Below, piece after piece: positions 19,082-28,454 of a DNA stretch of 64,000 nt. The number at the start of each line of letters is the position of its first letter. Within the stretch, counting starts at the first letter, position 1. Under the pieces are notes generated by a model. That model was not told the origin of the DNA. It did not search any database and was given only the letters and a program-made list of their open reading frames with translations. This DNA comes from Pedobacter sp. ok626 (GTDB taxonomy: Bacteria; Bacteroidota; Bacteroidia; Sphingobacteriales; Sphingobacteriaceae). The position numbers and the translations under genes are program-made. The stretch is taken from assembly GCF_900100435.1 (NCBI RefSeq), contig NZ_FNEX01000010.1:185636-249635 (forward strand). Reading direction: 5' to 3'.

Positions 19082-22000
19082 ATGAAATTAAAACAACTAT
19101 TAACCCTTATTCTGGCTGTGGGCCTGTTTCTTCTACTCGGCTTTCAGCTAAGAGATGAACAGACCAACCCCAGCAGTTTTGAAGTCTTGAAAAAGACCTT
19201 TAAAAACCCTGTTGAAGCATATGGTACAACGCCTTTTTGGGTTTGGAATGCTAAGGTAAGCAGGAAGCTTATAGATTCGATGATGCTCGACTATAAGAAA
19301 AACGACTTTGGCGGAGTAATCGTTCATCCAAGACCCGGGCTGATCACCGAATATTTGTCAGAAGAATGGTTTAGCCTATTTGATTACACCATGCAATTGG
19401 GTAAAAAGCTGGGACTGAAGGTATGGATCTATGACGAGAACTCGTATCCTACTGGTTTTGGCGGCGGCTTGGTCCCAGATCAGATGCCGGAATCGTACAA
19501 CCAGGGACAGATGCTTTATATGAGCGAGGTTGACCAGCTTCCGGATAGCCACACAGATATTTTCATTGCGTTGAAAGCAGTAAACGGAGCATATGTCGAT
19601 GTAAGTTCAAGCCTGTCGGCAGAGAAAGGCAAAAAGGGGAAGTACCGGATTTTCAAAAAAGTGAATTACGAAAAGTCAAACCGGGGTACAGTAGCAGGTC
19701 CTATTGGTTCCTCTTATGTAGATCTGATGGCCAAAGGTGTAACCCAAAAGTTTATGGATGTTACCTTCAAAGGATATGAAAAAGTTGCAGGTCATGAGTT
19801 TGGCAAAACTGTTCCGGGTATTTTTTCTGATGAGCCGACCATTATTAATGAGGGGAAGGATTGTGTACGTTGGACGCCGGATCTGTTTGCCCATTTCAAA
19901 GAGAAATGGGGTTACGACCTGAGCCTCCACCTGCCATCGCTGTTTGAGGAAACAGGGGACTGGAGAAAAGTTAGACATAACTATTATCAGACGCTGTTAC
20001 AGTTGTTTATAGATCGCTGGTCTAAACCGATGTTTAATTATACACAGCGGCACAACCTGATCTGGACAGGACATTACTGGGAACATGGCTGGCCCAGTCC
20101 ATATCATGGTCCCGACAATATGGCCATGTACGCCTGGCACCAGATGCCGGGAATAGATATGTTGTTTAACCAGTATAATGAAGAAAAGCCGGTTCAGTTT
20201 GGTAACATCAGGGCTGTTAAAGAGTTAGGGAGTGTTGCCAGTCAGTTGGGTAAGCAGCGTACACTCTCTGAAACATATGGTGGTGGAGGTTGGGAACTTA
20301 CATTTAAAGACATGAAGCGCCTGGCCGACTGGGAGTTTGTATTGGGGGTGAATTTTATGAATCAGCACCTTTCGTTCATGACCATTACCGGGGCCAGAAA
20401 ATACGATTATCCGCCAAGTTTTTCTTATCATGAACCCTGGTGGCCATTTTATAAAACGCTGAACCAGTATTTTGCTCGGTTGTCGCTATGCCTGGCCAGT
20501 GGTCAGCAAAAAAATGAAGTACTGGTTATGGAACCTACAACTTCTGCCTGGATGTATTATTTCAGGGGCAAGGAAAACAAGCGCTTCTTTGAAATCGGGA
20601 AAAGTTTTAACGATTTTGTGACCACCCTGCAAAAGGAACATATAGAGTACGACCTTGGTTGCGAAAATATAATCAAAGATCAGGGGAAAGTTGAAAATGG
20701 AAAGTTCATTATCGGACAGCGTGCCTACAATACTGTAATTATCCCCCCGGGTATGGACAATATTGATGCCCCTACGTTTAACCTGTTAAAAGCATACGTT
20801 AGCCAGGGTGGTAAAGTAATTCTGTTTGAAAAACCTGCCTTTGTGGATGGGAATTCCGGTGTTGCGGATGAGTTTTTTGCGACTGATAAAGCAAATGTGC
20901 TGCGGGTTAGGGATGCAGCGCAAAAGCAGATCATCAGGGAACATCTGTTGCCTGCAGATTTCAAAATATCTGCTACCAGCAGCCAGGGGATAGGCGGTAA
21001 CCTTTACTATCAGCGCAGGCAGTTATCTGATGGACAGCTCGTCTTTCTTTCCAATGCAAGTATGGATGAGATATCTAAAGGTAAGGTAGTGCTTAAGGGT
21101 AAAGATGCACTGGTTATGGACCTGTTTAGCGGAGAAATACGGGATTATCCTGACAAAGAGGATAAAGGTAAGCTGGAGTTCGACTTTGATATCCCGCCAG
21201 CAGGCAGTCTGATGGTCTTTGTGTCAGATAAGAAACAGGCAGGTTTTAAGGTAATTGATCCGGTACTTCCTAAAACTCTTGTAAAAACAAACCCCGCCAA
21301 AGTTATCCGTCCTGCTGAGAATTCGCTGATGATAGACTTTTGCGATCTGGAATTAAAACGGCCCGATACCGCATACCGGGATCTGCATGTTGGCGTAGCT
21401 TCTAATACCGCCTTTAAGCATTTCGGGTTTAAAGATGGTGTGGGTAACCCCTGGAATAATCGTACGCAGTTTAAAAATAAGATAGTTGACCGAGACACTT
21501 TTTCTGTAGGAACCGGATATACGGCAACTTATCATTTTGAATTGGCAGGAAATGTTAACCTGAAGCACTGCCGTGCCGTAGTAGAACAACCTGGTCTTTG
21601 GCAGAGTGTATCGGTAAACGGAGTAAAGATAAATGCCTTGAAAGGTGAATGGTGGCTCGACCGCTCTTTTGGTGTTTTTGAAATCGGTAAATACCTCAAA
21701 CCAGGTAAAAACAGTCTGGCCTTATCGGTTTCGCCTATGCGTGTATATGCAGAGATAGAACCGGTATATATTCTGGGTGATTTTAACCTTGTTCCGGCTG
21801 CCAAGGGCTGGAAACTGGTGCCCCCGCAAGCACTTGGATTCGGTCCATGGAATAAACAGGGGCTACCGTTATATGGGCAAGGCATTAAATACGTAAAGAA
21901 ATTCCAGGTTCAAAAAGCAGGAATGGAGTATATTCTCAGACTGAAAAAGTGGAACGGTACAGTTGCTGCAGTAAAAGTTAATGGTGTGCTGGCTGGAATT

Positions 22001-22243
22001 ATCAGCTCAGAACCCAATGAGCTAAAGATAAGCCCCTATCTTAAAAAGGGTGACAACCGTATTGAGGTAGAAGTGATCGGAAGCCTGAAAAATTTACTGG
22101 GACCGCACCACAATATGCCTTTGCCGGGACTGGTAGATCCGGGTAAATGGTACAATGTTAAAGTCTATCCTTCAGGAAATGATTATCAGACCTATAGTTA
22201 CGGCCTGGAAGAGGATTTTGAGTTGTTGAGGCAGGTTAAATAG
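19082..22243 (+). CDS. GH106-like glycoside hydrolase (putative alpha-L-rhamnosidase)
   Basis: A 1053-residue exported protein. The N-terminal catalytic region begins with FWVWNAKVSRKLIDSMM and GGVIVHPRPGL, followed by WIYDENSYPTGFGGG, GIFSDEPT and SETYGGGGWELTF. These segments are characteristic of the large Bacteroidota glycosidases grouped with GH106. The C-terminal third has galactose-binding-like beta-sandwich modules (NTAFKHFG to the end, with KKGDNRIEVEVIGSLKNLLGPH). Known GH106 members cleave alpha-L-rhamnosides with calcium, but many relatives are uncharacterised, so the sugar is inferred. It is the last gene of the operon, 13 bp after GH20 and just before a strong terminator. Confidence 0.7.
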   Translation: MKLKQLLTLILAVGLFLLLGFQLRDEQTNPSSFEVLKKTFKNPVEAYGTTPFWVWNAKVSRKLIDSMMLDYKKNDFGGVIVHPRPGLITEYLSEEWFSLFDYTMQLGKKLGLKVWIYDENSYPTGFGGGLVPDQMPESYNQGQMLYMSEVDQLPDSHTDIFIALKAVNGAYVDVSSSLSAEKGKKGKYRIFKKVNYEKSNRGTVAGPIGSSYVDLMAKGVTQKFMDVTFKGYEKVAGHEFGKTVPGIFSDEPTIINEGKDCVRWTPDLFAHFKEKWGYDLSLHLPSLFEETGDWRKVRHNYYQTLLQLFIDRWSKPMFNYTQRHNLIWTGHYWEHGWPSPYHGPDNMAMYAWHQMPGIDMLFNQYNEEKPVQFGNIRAVKELGSVASQLGKQRTLSETYGGGGWELTFKDMKRLADWEFVLGVNFMNQHLSFMTITGARKYDYPPSFSYHEPWWPFYKTLNQYFARLSLCLASGQQKNEVLVMEPTTSAWMYYFRGKENKRFFEIGKSFNDFVTTLQKEHIEYDLGCENIIKDQGKVENGKFIIGQRAYNTVIIPPGMDNIDAPTFNLLKAYVSQGGKVILFEKPAFVDGNSGVADEFFATDKANVLRVRDAAQKQIIREHLLPADFKISATSSQGIGGNLYYQRRQLSDGQLVFLSNASMDEISKGKVVLKGKDALVMDLFSGEIRDYPDKEDKGKLEFDFDIPPAGSLMVFVSDKKQAGFKVIDPVLPKTLVKTNPAKVIRPAENSLMIDFCDLELKRPDTAYRDLHVGVASNTAFKHFGFKDGVGNPWNNRTQFKNKIVDRDTFSVGTGYTATYHFELAGNVNLKHCRAVVEQPGLWQSVSVNGVKINALKGEWWLDRSFGVFEIGKYLKPGKNSLALSVSPMRVYAEIEPVYILGDFNLVPAAKGWKLVPPQALGFGPWNKQGLPLYGQGIKYVKKFQVQKAGMEYILRLKKWNGTVAAVKVNGVLAGIISSEPNELKISPYLKKGDNRIEVEVIGSLKNLLGPHHNMPLPGLVDPGKWYNVKVYPSGNDYQTYSYGLEEDFELLRQVK

Positions 22244-22248
22244 TTTAC

Positions 22249-22284
22249 AAAAAGCCTTAGAGAGAGAAAAATCTAAGGCTTTTT
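22249..22284. terminator. Bidirectional rho-independent terminator between convergent operons
   Basis: AAAAAGCCTTAG (22249-22260) and CTAAGGCTTTTT (22273-22284) form a perfect 12-bp stem with a 12-nt loop. The A run on one side and the T run on the other make it work in both directions. It lies between the stop codons of the GH106-like gene (plus) and the symporter gene (minus). Confidence 0.93.
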
Positions 22285-22292
22285 GGCGTTTT

Positions 22293-23921
22293 TTACCAGA
22301 AAATAGTGTAAAGTGCGGTCAGGATTCCCATGATCAGAAGAGAACCCAATGCAAAGCTGGTACTGATTTTAAACATCGAGGTATCCACTTCAATAGAATG
22401 GGGATCAGCTTCATCTTTGGGCTTCATCAGACTAATGACGATCATTACAAGTACAATAACCACAAAATCAATCGCCATTCTGTCTAAAAATGGATAATCC
22501 GGAAAAGCGCCATTTGTCCAGACCGGAAGGAACTTAAGTACTGTTGAAAGCGGAATGGTTAACAATGCACCCGTCATGGCTGCAGTTGTTGTGGTGCGTT
22601 TCCAGTAAAATCCAAGCAAGAAAATAGCCAATACACCCGGGGAAATGAAACCTACATACTCCTGGATGAACTGATAAGCCTGATCTAGTGATTTTAAGGA
22701 TGGGGTTACTATGGCTGCTATAGTCATAGAAATGGCCACTGCCCAACGTCCAACAAGAACCATCTTTCTATCGGAAGCTTCCTTGTTAAAATACTTTTTA
22801 TAAATATCAAGTGAAAAAATAGTAGATATACTATTGGCTTTACCTGCAAGTGAAGCTACAATAGCTGCTGTAAGCGCGGCAAAAGCAATTCCCTTTAATC
22901 CCGGCGGCAATAAATTCATTAGGGTAGGATAAGCATGATCGGGTTTGAGGACACCAGCCTCTGACATTTCTGCCTGAAATAAGCCTTTGTTATGTAGTAC
23001 ATACATCACAATCCCCGGAAGCACAGCGATGACCGGTACTAATAGTTTTAAAAATGCAGCAAATAAAATTCCTTTTCGCGCAGTATTCAGATCAGCACCC
23101 AATGCACGCTGGACAATATATTGGTTACAACCCCAATAGGCCAGGTTGTTGATCAACATCCCACCGATCAATACAGAAAGTCCAGGAAGTTCTTTGTAAT
23201 ATTTATCAGAAGAATCAAATATCATGTGGAAATGATCCGGAGCCTCATTCCGTAAAATAGAAAGTCCTTTGAAAATATCATTGCCAAATCCATATTCATT
23301 AGAAAGGAGAGATAAAGCCAGGTAAGTGGTAATTAAACCACCAATAATCAACACCAACACCTGTATCACATCGGTATAGCCGATTACCTTCATGCCGCCT
23401 AAAGTGACGATCATAGAGAACACACTCAGCCCTACAATACACCATTCAAAACTGATATTGGATATAGATGAAATGGCCAGCGCCCCCAGGTATATGATAG
23501 AGGTTAGGTTGACAAATACATACACCAGTAACCAGAATACCGCCATAATGGTACTTACCTTGTCGTTGTATCGCTTTGATAAAAACTGCGGCATGGTAAA
23601 AATCTTATTCTTTAAATAGACCGGTATAATGAAAATGGCTACAATGATGAGTGTTGCTGCTGCCATCCACTCATAGGAAGCAATGGCCAGACCTAAGGCA
23701 AAGCCTGAACCCGACATACCTATAAAATGTTCTGCCGAAATGTTAGAGGCAATTAATGACGCTCCGATTGCCCACCAGGTTAGTGAACCCTCAGCCAAAA
23801 AGAAATCTTTTGAGCTGATATTTTTTGTTTTCTTTTTATGATAGATATAGTAGCCATAGGAAGATATGGCAATAAAATAAATAAAAAAGACTATGTAATC
23901 TGCGGTTTGTAAGTGGTTCAT
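22293..23921 (-). CDS. SGLT-type sodium:solute symporter (SSS family)
   Basis: A 542-residue inner-membrane transporter with about 14 hydrophobic segments. The N-terminal half carries the signature of the vSGLT/SLC5 branch: FFLAEGSLTWWAIGASLIASNISAE followed by HFIGMSGSG and IASYEWMAA. Known members move glucose, galactose, N-acetylated sugars, sialic acid or myo-inositol with sodium; the substrate cannot be read from sequence alone. It is the last gene of the minus-strand unit, 23 bp after the GH89 gene. In this context the likely cargo is a monosaccharide released in the periplasm, either GlcNAc or myo-inositol. Myo-inositol is attractive because myo-inositol oxygenase is encoded at the head of the same gene row. 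Confidence 0.93.
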   Translation of the reverse strand: MNHLQTADYIVFFIYFIAISSYGYYIYHKKKTKNISSKDFFLAEGSLTWWAIGASLIASNISAEHFIGMSGSGFALGLAIASYEWMAAATLIIVAIFIIPVYLKNKIFTMPQFLSKRYNDKVSTIMAVFWLLVYVFVNLTSIIYLGALAISSISNISFEWCIVGLSVFSMIVTLGGMKVIGYTDVIQVLVLIIGGLITTYLALSLLSNEYGFGNDIFKGLSILRNEAPDHFHMIFDSSDKYYKELPGLSVLIGGMLINNLAYWGCNQYIVQRALGADLNTARKGILFAAFLKLLVPVIAVLPGIVMYVLHNKGLFQAEMSEAGVLKPDHAYPTLMNLLPPGLKGIAFAALTAAIVASLAGKANSISTIFSLDIYKKYFNKEASDRKMVLVGRWAVAISMTIAAIVTPSLKSLDQAYQFIQEYVGFISPGVLAIFLLGFYWKRTTTTAAMTGALLTIPLSTVLKFLPVWTNGAFPDYPFLDRMAIDFVVIVLVMIVISLMKPKDEADPHSIEVDTSMFKISTSFALGSLLIMGILTALYTIFW

Positions 23922-23944
23922 TATTTGGTTCGGTTTAAATTTGA

Positions 23945-26152
23945 TTAATGCACGTTGGCTATAATCTTACGGTATTTTGTATGTATTTCGAGCGCTGTTT
24001 TTATAGGATCTCCGATTGTTTTGACAGGATAGTCTTTTCTTGAATTTACCCATTTCCATTCCCATTGCATAATTTCTTTTTCAAATGCAATGAAATCAAT
24101 ATGCTGATTAGCTTGTAAGGCAGTCTGCGCTTTTAGAAAAAACTGTTGCCACCTGGGTTTATAGAAGTCGCTCAGCAATCCACTCCATTGTCTGCAGGCA
24201 TACTCATGAAGTGGGTTGCTCGCATTACCCCATAAAGTAATCAGGTCTTTCGCGTTCATTTCATACAGTGATTTTTCGGACTCATTGTTACCCCATTTTC
24301 TGGCATCTTCTACCCATGGGCCCAACAGGAAGTCTTTTCTTGTAGCCAAGAGCTTATCCATATCATCAATGATCTGGATAAATTTTGCGCTTTCTGTTTT
24401 GAATAGTGGAAGATTACCCGCTTTATAAGCATTCACAAAGTTTCTTTGCACAGGCAACGCATAGTTGGCCATCACCTGTCTGGTTAAATCAACCAAATCG
24501 TATTGGAAGCCATCACTTGTTTTACACAATGGGATTGCTTTTATGAGTTCATCCCAGGCCGGCAGTAAGTCTTTAGCATCATAGTTTAAAGATGTTTTTG
24601 TCCACCTCGTCATAGAATCCAGTGTTGGCCGGGCTTGAATGATTGATTCTGCGCCGTCACGTATGTATTTGTTGGCAGGCACATTGTAAACGGTGTTTCT
24701 CAGGATATTCCATGCTTTTAAGGCATGAGGATCTTTTTTTCCATAGCGATTGGTCACAAATTTGGGTAGCCAGGTTGTTAAATCGATCACTTCGCTGCGC
24801 CATATATTGGCTGTCATTAGCTCATATAGTACCGGGTTTTGCTCAATGCCTTCCATCGTTAGCCCGATTCCTCGCATGTTGCCTCTCTTTGGATCATGGA
24901 GCGCCTCAGCCGGTGCTTTCGCGATCACATCCATTCTGCCAAATAAGTTGGTGTTTCCGCCAAAATTATGTAGCATGTTCCAGATCCATGGCTTACCATA
25001 AAAGGCTTCTGTACGTTTCCATACCGGTTCAATTTCTGTAGCCAGGTCAAGCAAAATCATTTTGTCATTGGGTACGGCCTTAAGTAGTGCTTCAGTCTGA
25101 GCATCTCTCCAGAATTTTCTGTCACTATAAAAAAGCCAGCCTTGCATTACCCATATTGCATCTGGATCAGCCAGTTTCATCCCATCGTATACTTTCTTGC
25201 TCAATCTACCCAGAAATTCAGGATCATCCGATGGCGGTTCATTTTCATTAAAGGTATCTGCAGAGTAAAGATGGTCAGTTCCCAGCAATTCGGTTTGTTT
25301 TTCCAGAAACCGTTTACCGATGCTTGCAAACATTGGGTCTTCGGCGTCTAATATGTAAGTATCGGCAAAACCATTGGTCCAATTGGTAGCTTTAAGCTTT
25401 GCTTTGGGGAACTTATTCTTGAATGCGGCGGGTACATGACCTGTGAAAGCAGGTAGTACAGGTTTCATACCCAATGCACGCTGACGTGCGAGGATCTGCT
25501 TTTGCAGTTTAAAATGGCTTTCCATCCAGGAAAGTGGGAGAGGTCCACCCCATCCATCTATATTGCCCATCCAAAACCAGCCAAAGTACGCAGGTCCGGT
25601 AAAAAAATCTTTCAGATCAGCGTCACTAAAGCCCATCTCTTTATACAAAAGATACCAGGTATATTCTTCTCCAGTGATGGCCAAAGGCATGTTAATGCCG
25701 TGTAAGGCCATCCAATCAATTTCCTTTTCCCATCGTTTCCAGTCCCACCAACTCATGCTATAATTGAAGGTGCAATAATTCAGGTAATACCTGTACTCGT
25801 AAGGCGTGTTTTTCCTGATTTTTTTTTGAAGCAGTGGAAGCTTTGTGGGTAAGTTCAGGTTGCTGCCATTCCAGGTGATCTGACAATGGCCATATTCAGT
25901 TAGATAATGATATAAGGCAGAAGCAATAGCAACTCCACTACTACCTCTCAAAATGATCTTTGTACCCTTACTTTCAATTTCGAAAACATCAGTGCCGTTT
26001 TCAGCAGGAATATTTTCTGTAACAAATGATTTGTAATGACTGGGCAATGTTCTGACGATCAGCTCATTCGAGGCCTTCAAATCTGTCTGTGCATTTACCT
26101 TAGCTGCCGTTAAGGTAATGATGGCAGCTATTAAATATATTGTCGACTTCAT
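23945..26152 (-). CDS. GH89 alpha-N-acetylglucosaminidase (NAGLU-like)
   Basis: A 735-residue exported enzyme (signal peptide ending near VNAQT). It has the three GH89 parts: a small N-terminal alpha/beta domain (~25-110), a TIM barrel (~115-450; YYLNYCTFNYSMSWWDW, LPAFTGHVP) and a C-terminal all-alpha domain. By comparison with human NAGLU and clostridial GH89, the catalytic residues are Glu303 in ADTFNENEPPS and Glu434 in LTMEGIEQNP. The reaction is removal of a non-reducing alpha-linked GlcNAc; an unacetylated glucosamine is not accepted. That requirement fits the HGSNAT-like acetyltransferase encoded 10 bp upstream in the same unit. Periplasmic location is expected. Confidence 0.96.
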   Translation of the reverse strand: MKSTIYLIAAIITLTAAKVNAQTDLKASNELIVRTLPSHYKSFVTENIPAENGTDVFEIESKGTKIILRGSSGVAIASALYHYLTEYGHCQITWNGSNLNLPTKLPLLQKKIRKNTPYEYRYYLNYCTFNYSMSWWDWKRWEKEIDWMALHGINMPLAITGEEYTWYLLYKEMGFSDADLKDFFTGPAYFGWFWMGNIDGWGGPLPLSWMESHFKLQKQILARQRALGMKPVLPAFTGHVPAAFKNKFPKAKLKATNWTNGFADTYILDAEDPMFASIGKRFLEKQTELLGTDHLYSADTFNENEPPSDDPEFLGRLSKKVYDGMKLADPDAIWVMQGWLFYSDRKFWRDAQTEALLKAVPNDKMILLDLATEIEPVWKRTEAFYGKPWIWNMLHNFGGNTNLFGRMDVIAKAPAEALHDPKRGNMRGIGLTMEGIEQNPVLYELMTANIWRSEVIDLTTWLPKFVTNRYGKKDPHALKAWNILRNTVYNVPANKYIRDGAESIIQARPTLDSMTRWTKTSLNYDAKDLLPAWDELIKAIPLCKTSDGFQYDLVDLTRQVMANYALPVQRNFVNAYKAGNLPLFKTESAKFIQIIDDMDKLLATRKDFLLGPWVEDARKWGNNESEKSLYEMNAKDLITLWGNASNPLHEYACRQWSGLLSDFYKPRWQQFFLKAQTALQANQHIDFIAFEKEIMQWEWKWVNSRKDYPVKTIGDPIKTALEIHTKYRKIIANVH

Positions 26153-26162
26153 TCTAAATTGT

Positions 26163-27362
26163 TTAAATCTTTAAAAACCATTTTTTCTCGTAAAGTACTT
26201 GCAGCAGCTTAAGCTGTATAATCAGTACGCCGATCCATAATAAAACTGGCTGCCAATCCGGAATTACCATATTGATGATGCCCCCGAACAAAAAATGGGA
26301 ACTAGACTCGAAATTTACGAGACCATGGGCTGCCATGTAAATGAGTATAGAATTGGTGCCAATCCAAACAAAGGGTAGGGACCAGCGTTTGTAGCCAGAC
26401 ACATCAATGATGTAATAGAATAATGCAAATAGTAAAACACTCCATCCGCCGGCAAATAAGACAAAAGAACTTGTCCACATGCTCTTGTTGATGGGAAAAA
26501 ATGTGCCCCAGGCGATTCCGGTAAGTAACAATAGTACGCCTGCAATCGATAGTGCCAAGGTCTTTTTCAAGGGGCCGAATGAGGCGGATTCCCATTTTAA
26601 AAACTGACCGCTGAATACACCAAGCAACGCAGATGCAATAGCCGGTAGGGTAGACAACAGGCCTTCGGGATCATAAATGGTCCGGTGTAATTTTCCAGGT
26701 AAAAATTGTCGGTCGATATAAGCAGAAAGATTTCCTTCAGGAGATAAAACTCCTGCCCCATAGCCCGGCACGGGAATGAGCAGCATAATTGCACAATAAC
26801 CCAAAAGGATGCCGGCAAACCATAATAGTTGCTTCGGTAGCGAACAGTTGAGGTAGATGAGGGCTGCAAAAAATGTAGCTAGCGCAATTCTACCGAGTAC
26901 ACTGGCAAATCTGGTGTTTTCATATCCTTGCCACTGAAGTAATCCGTTTACGACCATACCAAGTAAAATCAGCAGGAGCGTCCTTTTGACTAAAGCCAGA
27001 TATAGCTTCTTTTTTGTCTTAGCCTTATCGGCCGGATTGGTGTCGTTAAAGTACTTATGATAAGAAAAAGGCATAGATACCCCGGAGATGAAAATAAATA
27101 GCGGGAAGATCATATCGTAGAATGTAAATCCATTCCAGGGGCTATGGTGCAACTGGTTACTGATAATGATCATGAAGCGTTCCAGGTAAGAAAGGCTGTT
27201 ATTCGGGGATATTGTCCAGTCCTGTGCATTGCGAGTAAGTCCATGTTTGTTCATTACTACATTGGCTAAACTGTGAAAAATTCCTTCTCCACTGATGATC
27301 CAGAACATGTCAAAGCCTCGTAAAGCATCGAGAGATAGCAAACGCTTACTTATCGCTGTCAT
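26163..27362 (-). CDS. HGSNAT-like transmembrane glucosaminide N-acetyltransferase (DUF5009/DUF1624 type)
   Basis: A 399-residue protein with about ten membrane helices and no separate soluble domain. The N-terminal RLLSLDALRGFDMFWI and the later HSPWNGFTFYDMIFPLFIFI match the core of human heparan-alpha-glucosaminide N-acetyltransferase. His73 of the HSPWNG segment corresponds to the conserved histidine region implicated in acetyl transfer. Family knowledge: the enzyme takes acetyl from cytosolic acetyl-CoA and places it on a terminal alpha-glucosamine on the other side of the membrane. The ATG follows the phosphatase stop codon directly, and the GH89 gene begins 10 bp after this gene ends. 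The coupling strongly suggests that it converts GlcN to GlcNAc in the periplasm for the GH89 enzyme. Other acyltransferase roles exist in this fold. Confidence 0.85.
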   Translation of the reverse strand: MTAISKRLLSLDALRGFDMFWIISGEGIFHSLANVVMNKHGLTRNAQDWTISPNNSLSYLERFMIIISNQLHHSPWNGFTFYDMIFPLFIFISGVSMPFSYHKYFNDTNPADKAKTKKKLYLALVKRTLLLILLGMVVNGLLQWQGYENTRFASVLGRIALATFFAALIYLNCSLPKQLLWFAGILLGYCAIMLLIPVPGYGAGVLSPEGNLSAYIDRQFLPGKLHRTIYDPEGLLSTLPAIASALLGVFSGQFLKWESASFGPLKKTLALSIAGVLLLLTGIAWGTFFPINKSMWTSSFVLFAGGWSVLLFALFYYIIDVSGYKRWSLPFVWIGTNSILIYMAAHGLVNFESSSHFLFGGIINMVIPDWQPVLLWIGVLIIQLKLLQVLYEKKWFLKI

Positions 27363-28352
27363 TTATTTTTTAATTAATGTTGAGTAAATGATTTCCCCCT
27401 CGTCATTGATGGTCTGCATTTGTAGCTCATTTTTACAGATAGAGATCGCCATAAAACCATATGTCGAGGCAGCCATTTCCATATCATCTATCAGCCTGAC
27501 CGGTGTTTTTTCCGATGCTGCACCGGAGATAAAATAGTGTGTTTTTCCGGAAGGTTTAATGTATTGAAGGCTATGTTCATGTCCTGAAAGATAAACATCA
27601 ACGCCATATTTATCAAGAATTGGTTTCAATGAATTACGAATGGCTTTTGTATCATAAGTATTTGTCCGACTGCCACCTGTAAACATAGGGTGATGTCCCA
27701 CAACTATTTTCCATTTGATGTCAGGAGAGGTATCGCTCAATACTTTATTGAGCCATTTTTTTTGTAGCGTAGTATCTTGCCCCTGCACGTTTGGTCCGTA
27801 TTCAGAATTTTTGTAGAATTCTGGTATGAGCGGATTGGTATCCATGAAAACAATCAGTACCTTTTGTGACTGATCTCCGTTTATAGGAAATTTCTTTGCA
27901 TAATAACGTGCTGGCATTTTCCATCTTCGGCTAATTTTAGAATAAGCCACCTGTGCATCTGGGTTTGATTTATAATCGTGGTTTCCTAAAACGGGGTACC
28001 AATCCCATTGTAATGAAAAAGCTGTATAAATATCTTCAAAAGAATATTTAAAGAGCGGGTCATGTTCGCTGATTACACCGCTCGGGTAAAAGTTATCCCC
28101 TGTAGAGATGATGAACTGAGCTTTTAGATCAGCTGCGGTAATTCCCATTTGCGCTGCTACCTGTTTCTGGTGATCTGCTCCATTGCGCCCCCAATCTCCC
28201 ATAGCGATAAAATTGAGACTGGAATCTTTTTTGATCAGCACTTTTGTACTGTTGCTGGTCTTTGTAGGATCTTTTAGCAGCATTTGCCCATTAACAGCAG
28301 TATGTAGCAAACTGCATTGAAAAGCAAGCAGTAAAAGTGTCTTTATCCTCAT
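27363..28352 (-). CDS. TRAP-like metallophosphoesterase (purple acid phosphatase type)
   Basis: A 329-residue exported phosphatase (signal peptide ending near VNGQM). It has the complete calcineurin-like metal set: Asp53 in MGDWGRNG, Asp86 and Tyr89 in STGDNFYPSGV, Asn124-His125 in LGNHDYK, His220-His221 in VGHHPMF, and His258/His260 in SGHEHSL. The GDNFY motif with a tyrosine metal ligand is typical of tartrate-resistant (type 5) acid phosphatases, which use a mixed Fe/M centre on phosphomonoesters. It starts 102 bp after susD, across a hairpin terminator, and its stop abuts the acetyltransferase start. In this unit a phosphorylated sugar or inositol phosphate is a plausible substrate; that is inference. 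Confidence 0.92.
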   Translation of the reverse strand: MRIKTLLLLAFQCSLLHTAVNGQMLLKDPTKTSNSTKVLIKKDSSLNFIAMGDWGRNGADHQKQVAAQMGITAADLKAQFIISTGDNFYPSGVISEHDPLFKYSFEDIYTAFSLQWDWYPVLGNHDYKSNPDAQVAYSKISRRWKMPARYYAKKFPINGDQSQKVLIVFMDTNPLIPEFYKNSEYGPNVQGQDTTLQKKWLNKVLSDTSPDIKWKIVVGHHPMFTGGSRTNTYDTKAIRNSLKPILDKYGVDVYLSGHEHSLQYIKPSGKTHYFISGAASEKTPVRLIDDMEMAASTYGFMAISICKNELQMQTINDEGEIIYSTLIKK

Positions 28353-28390
28353 AGAAAAGAAGATTTGGTTTATAGATAGTTGGGGGATTA

Positions 28391-28427
28391 GTAAAATTCC
28401 CCGGAAGTGTATGTTTTCCGGGGAATT
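28391..28427 (-). terminator. Hairpin terminator/attenuator between susD and the enzyme genes
   Basis: AATTCCCCGGAA (28395-28406) and TTCCGGGGAATT (28416-28427) pair perfectly over 12 bp with a 9-nt loop, and TTTTA follows on the minus strand. It lies 28 bp after the susD stop codon. The short T run suggests partial read-through, so the enzyme genes downstream may be expressed at a lower level than susCD, a common arrangement in such loci. Confidence 0.75.
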
Positions 28428-28454
28428 ACTATTTATAGTGTAATTATTTGAAGG

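Noticed and set aside
22293..28352. Heparan sulfate/heparin utilisation locus, suggested by HGSNAT-like plus NAGLU-like genes
   Set aside because: No polysaccharide lyase, sulfatase or GH88 gene is present in the window, and MIOX, a phosphatase and GH92 fit inositol-linked glycans better.
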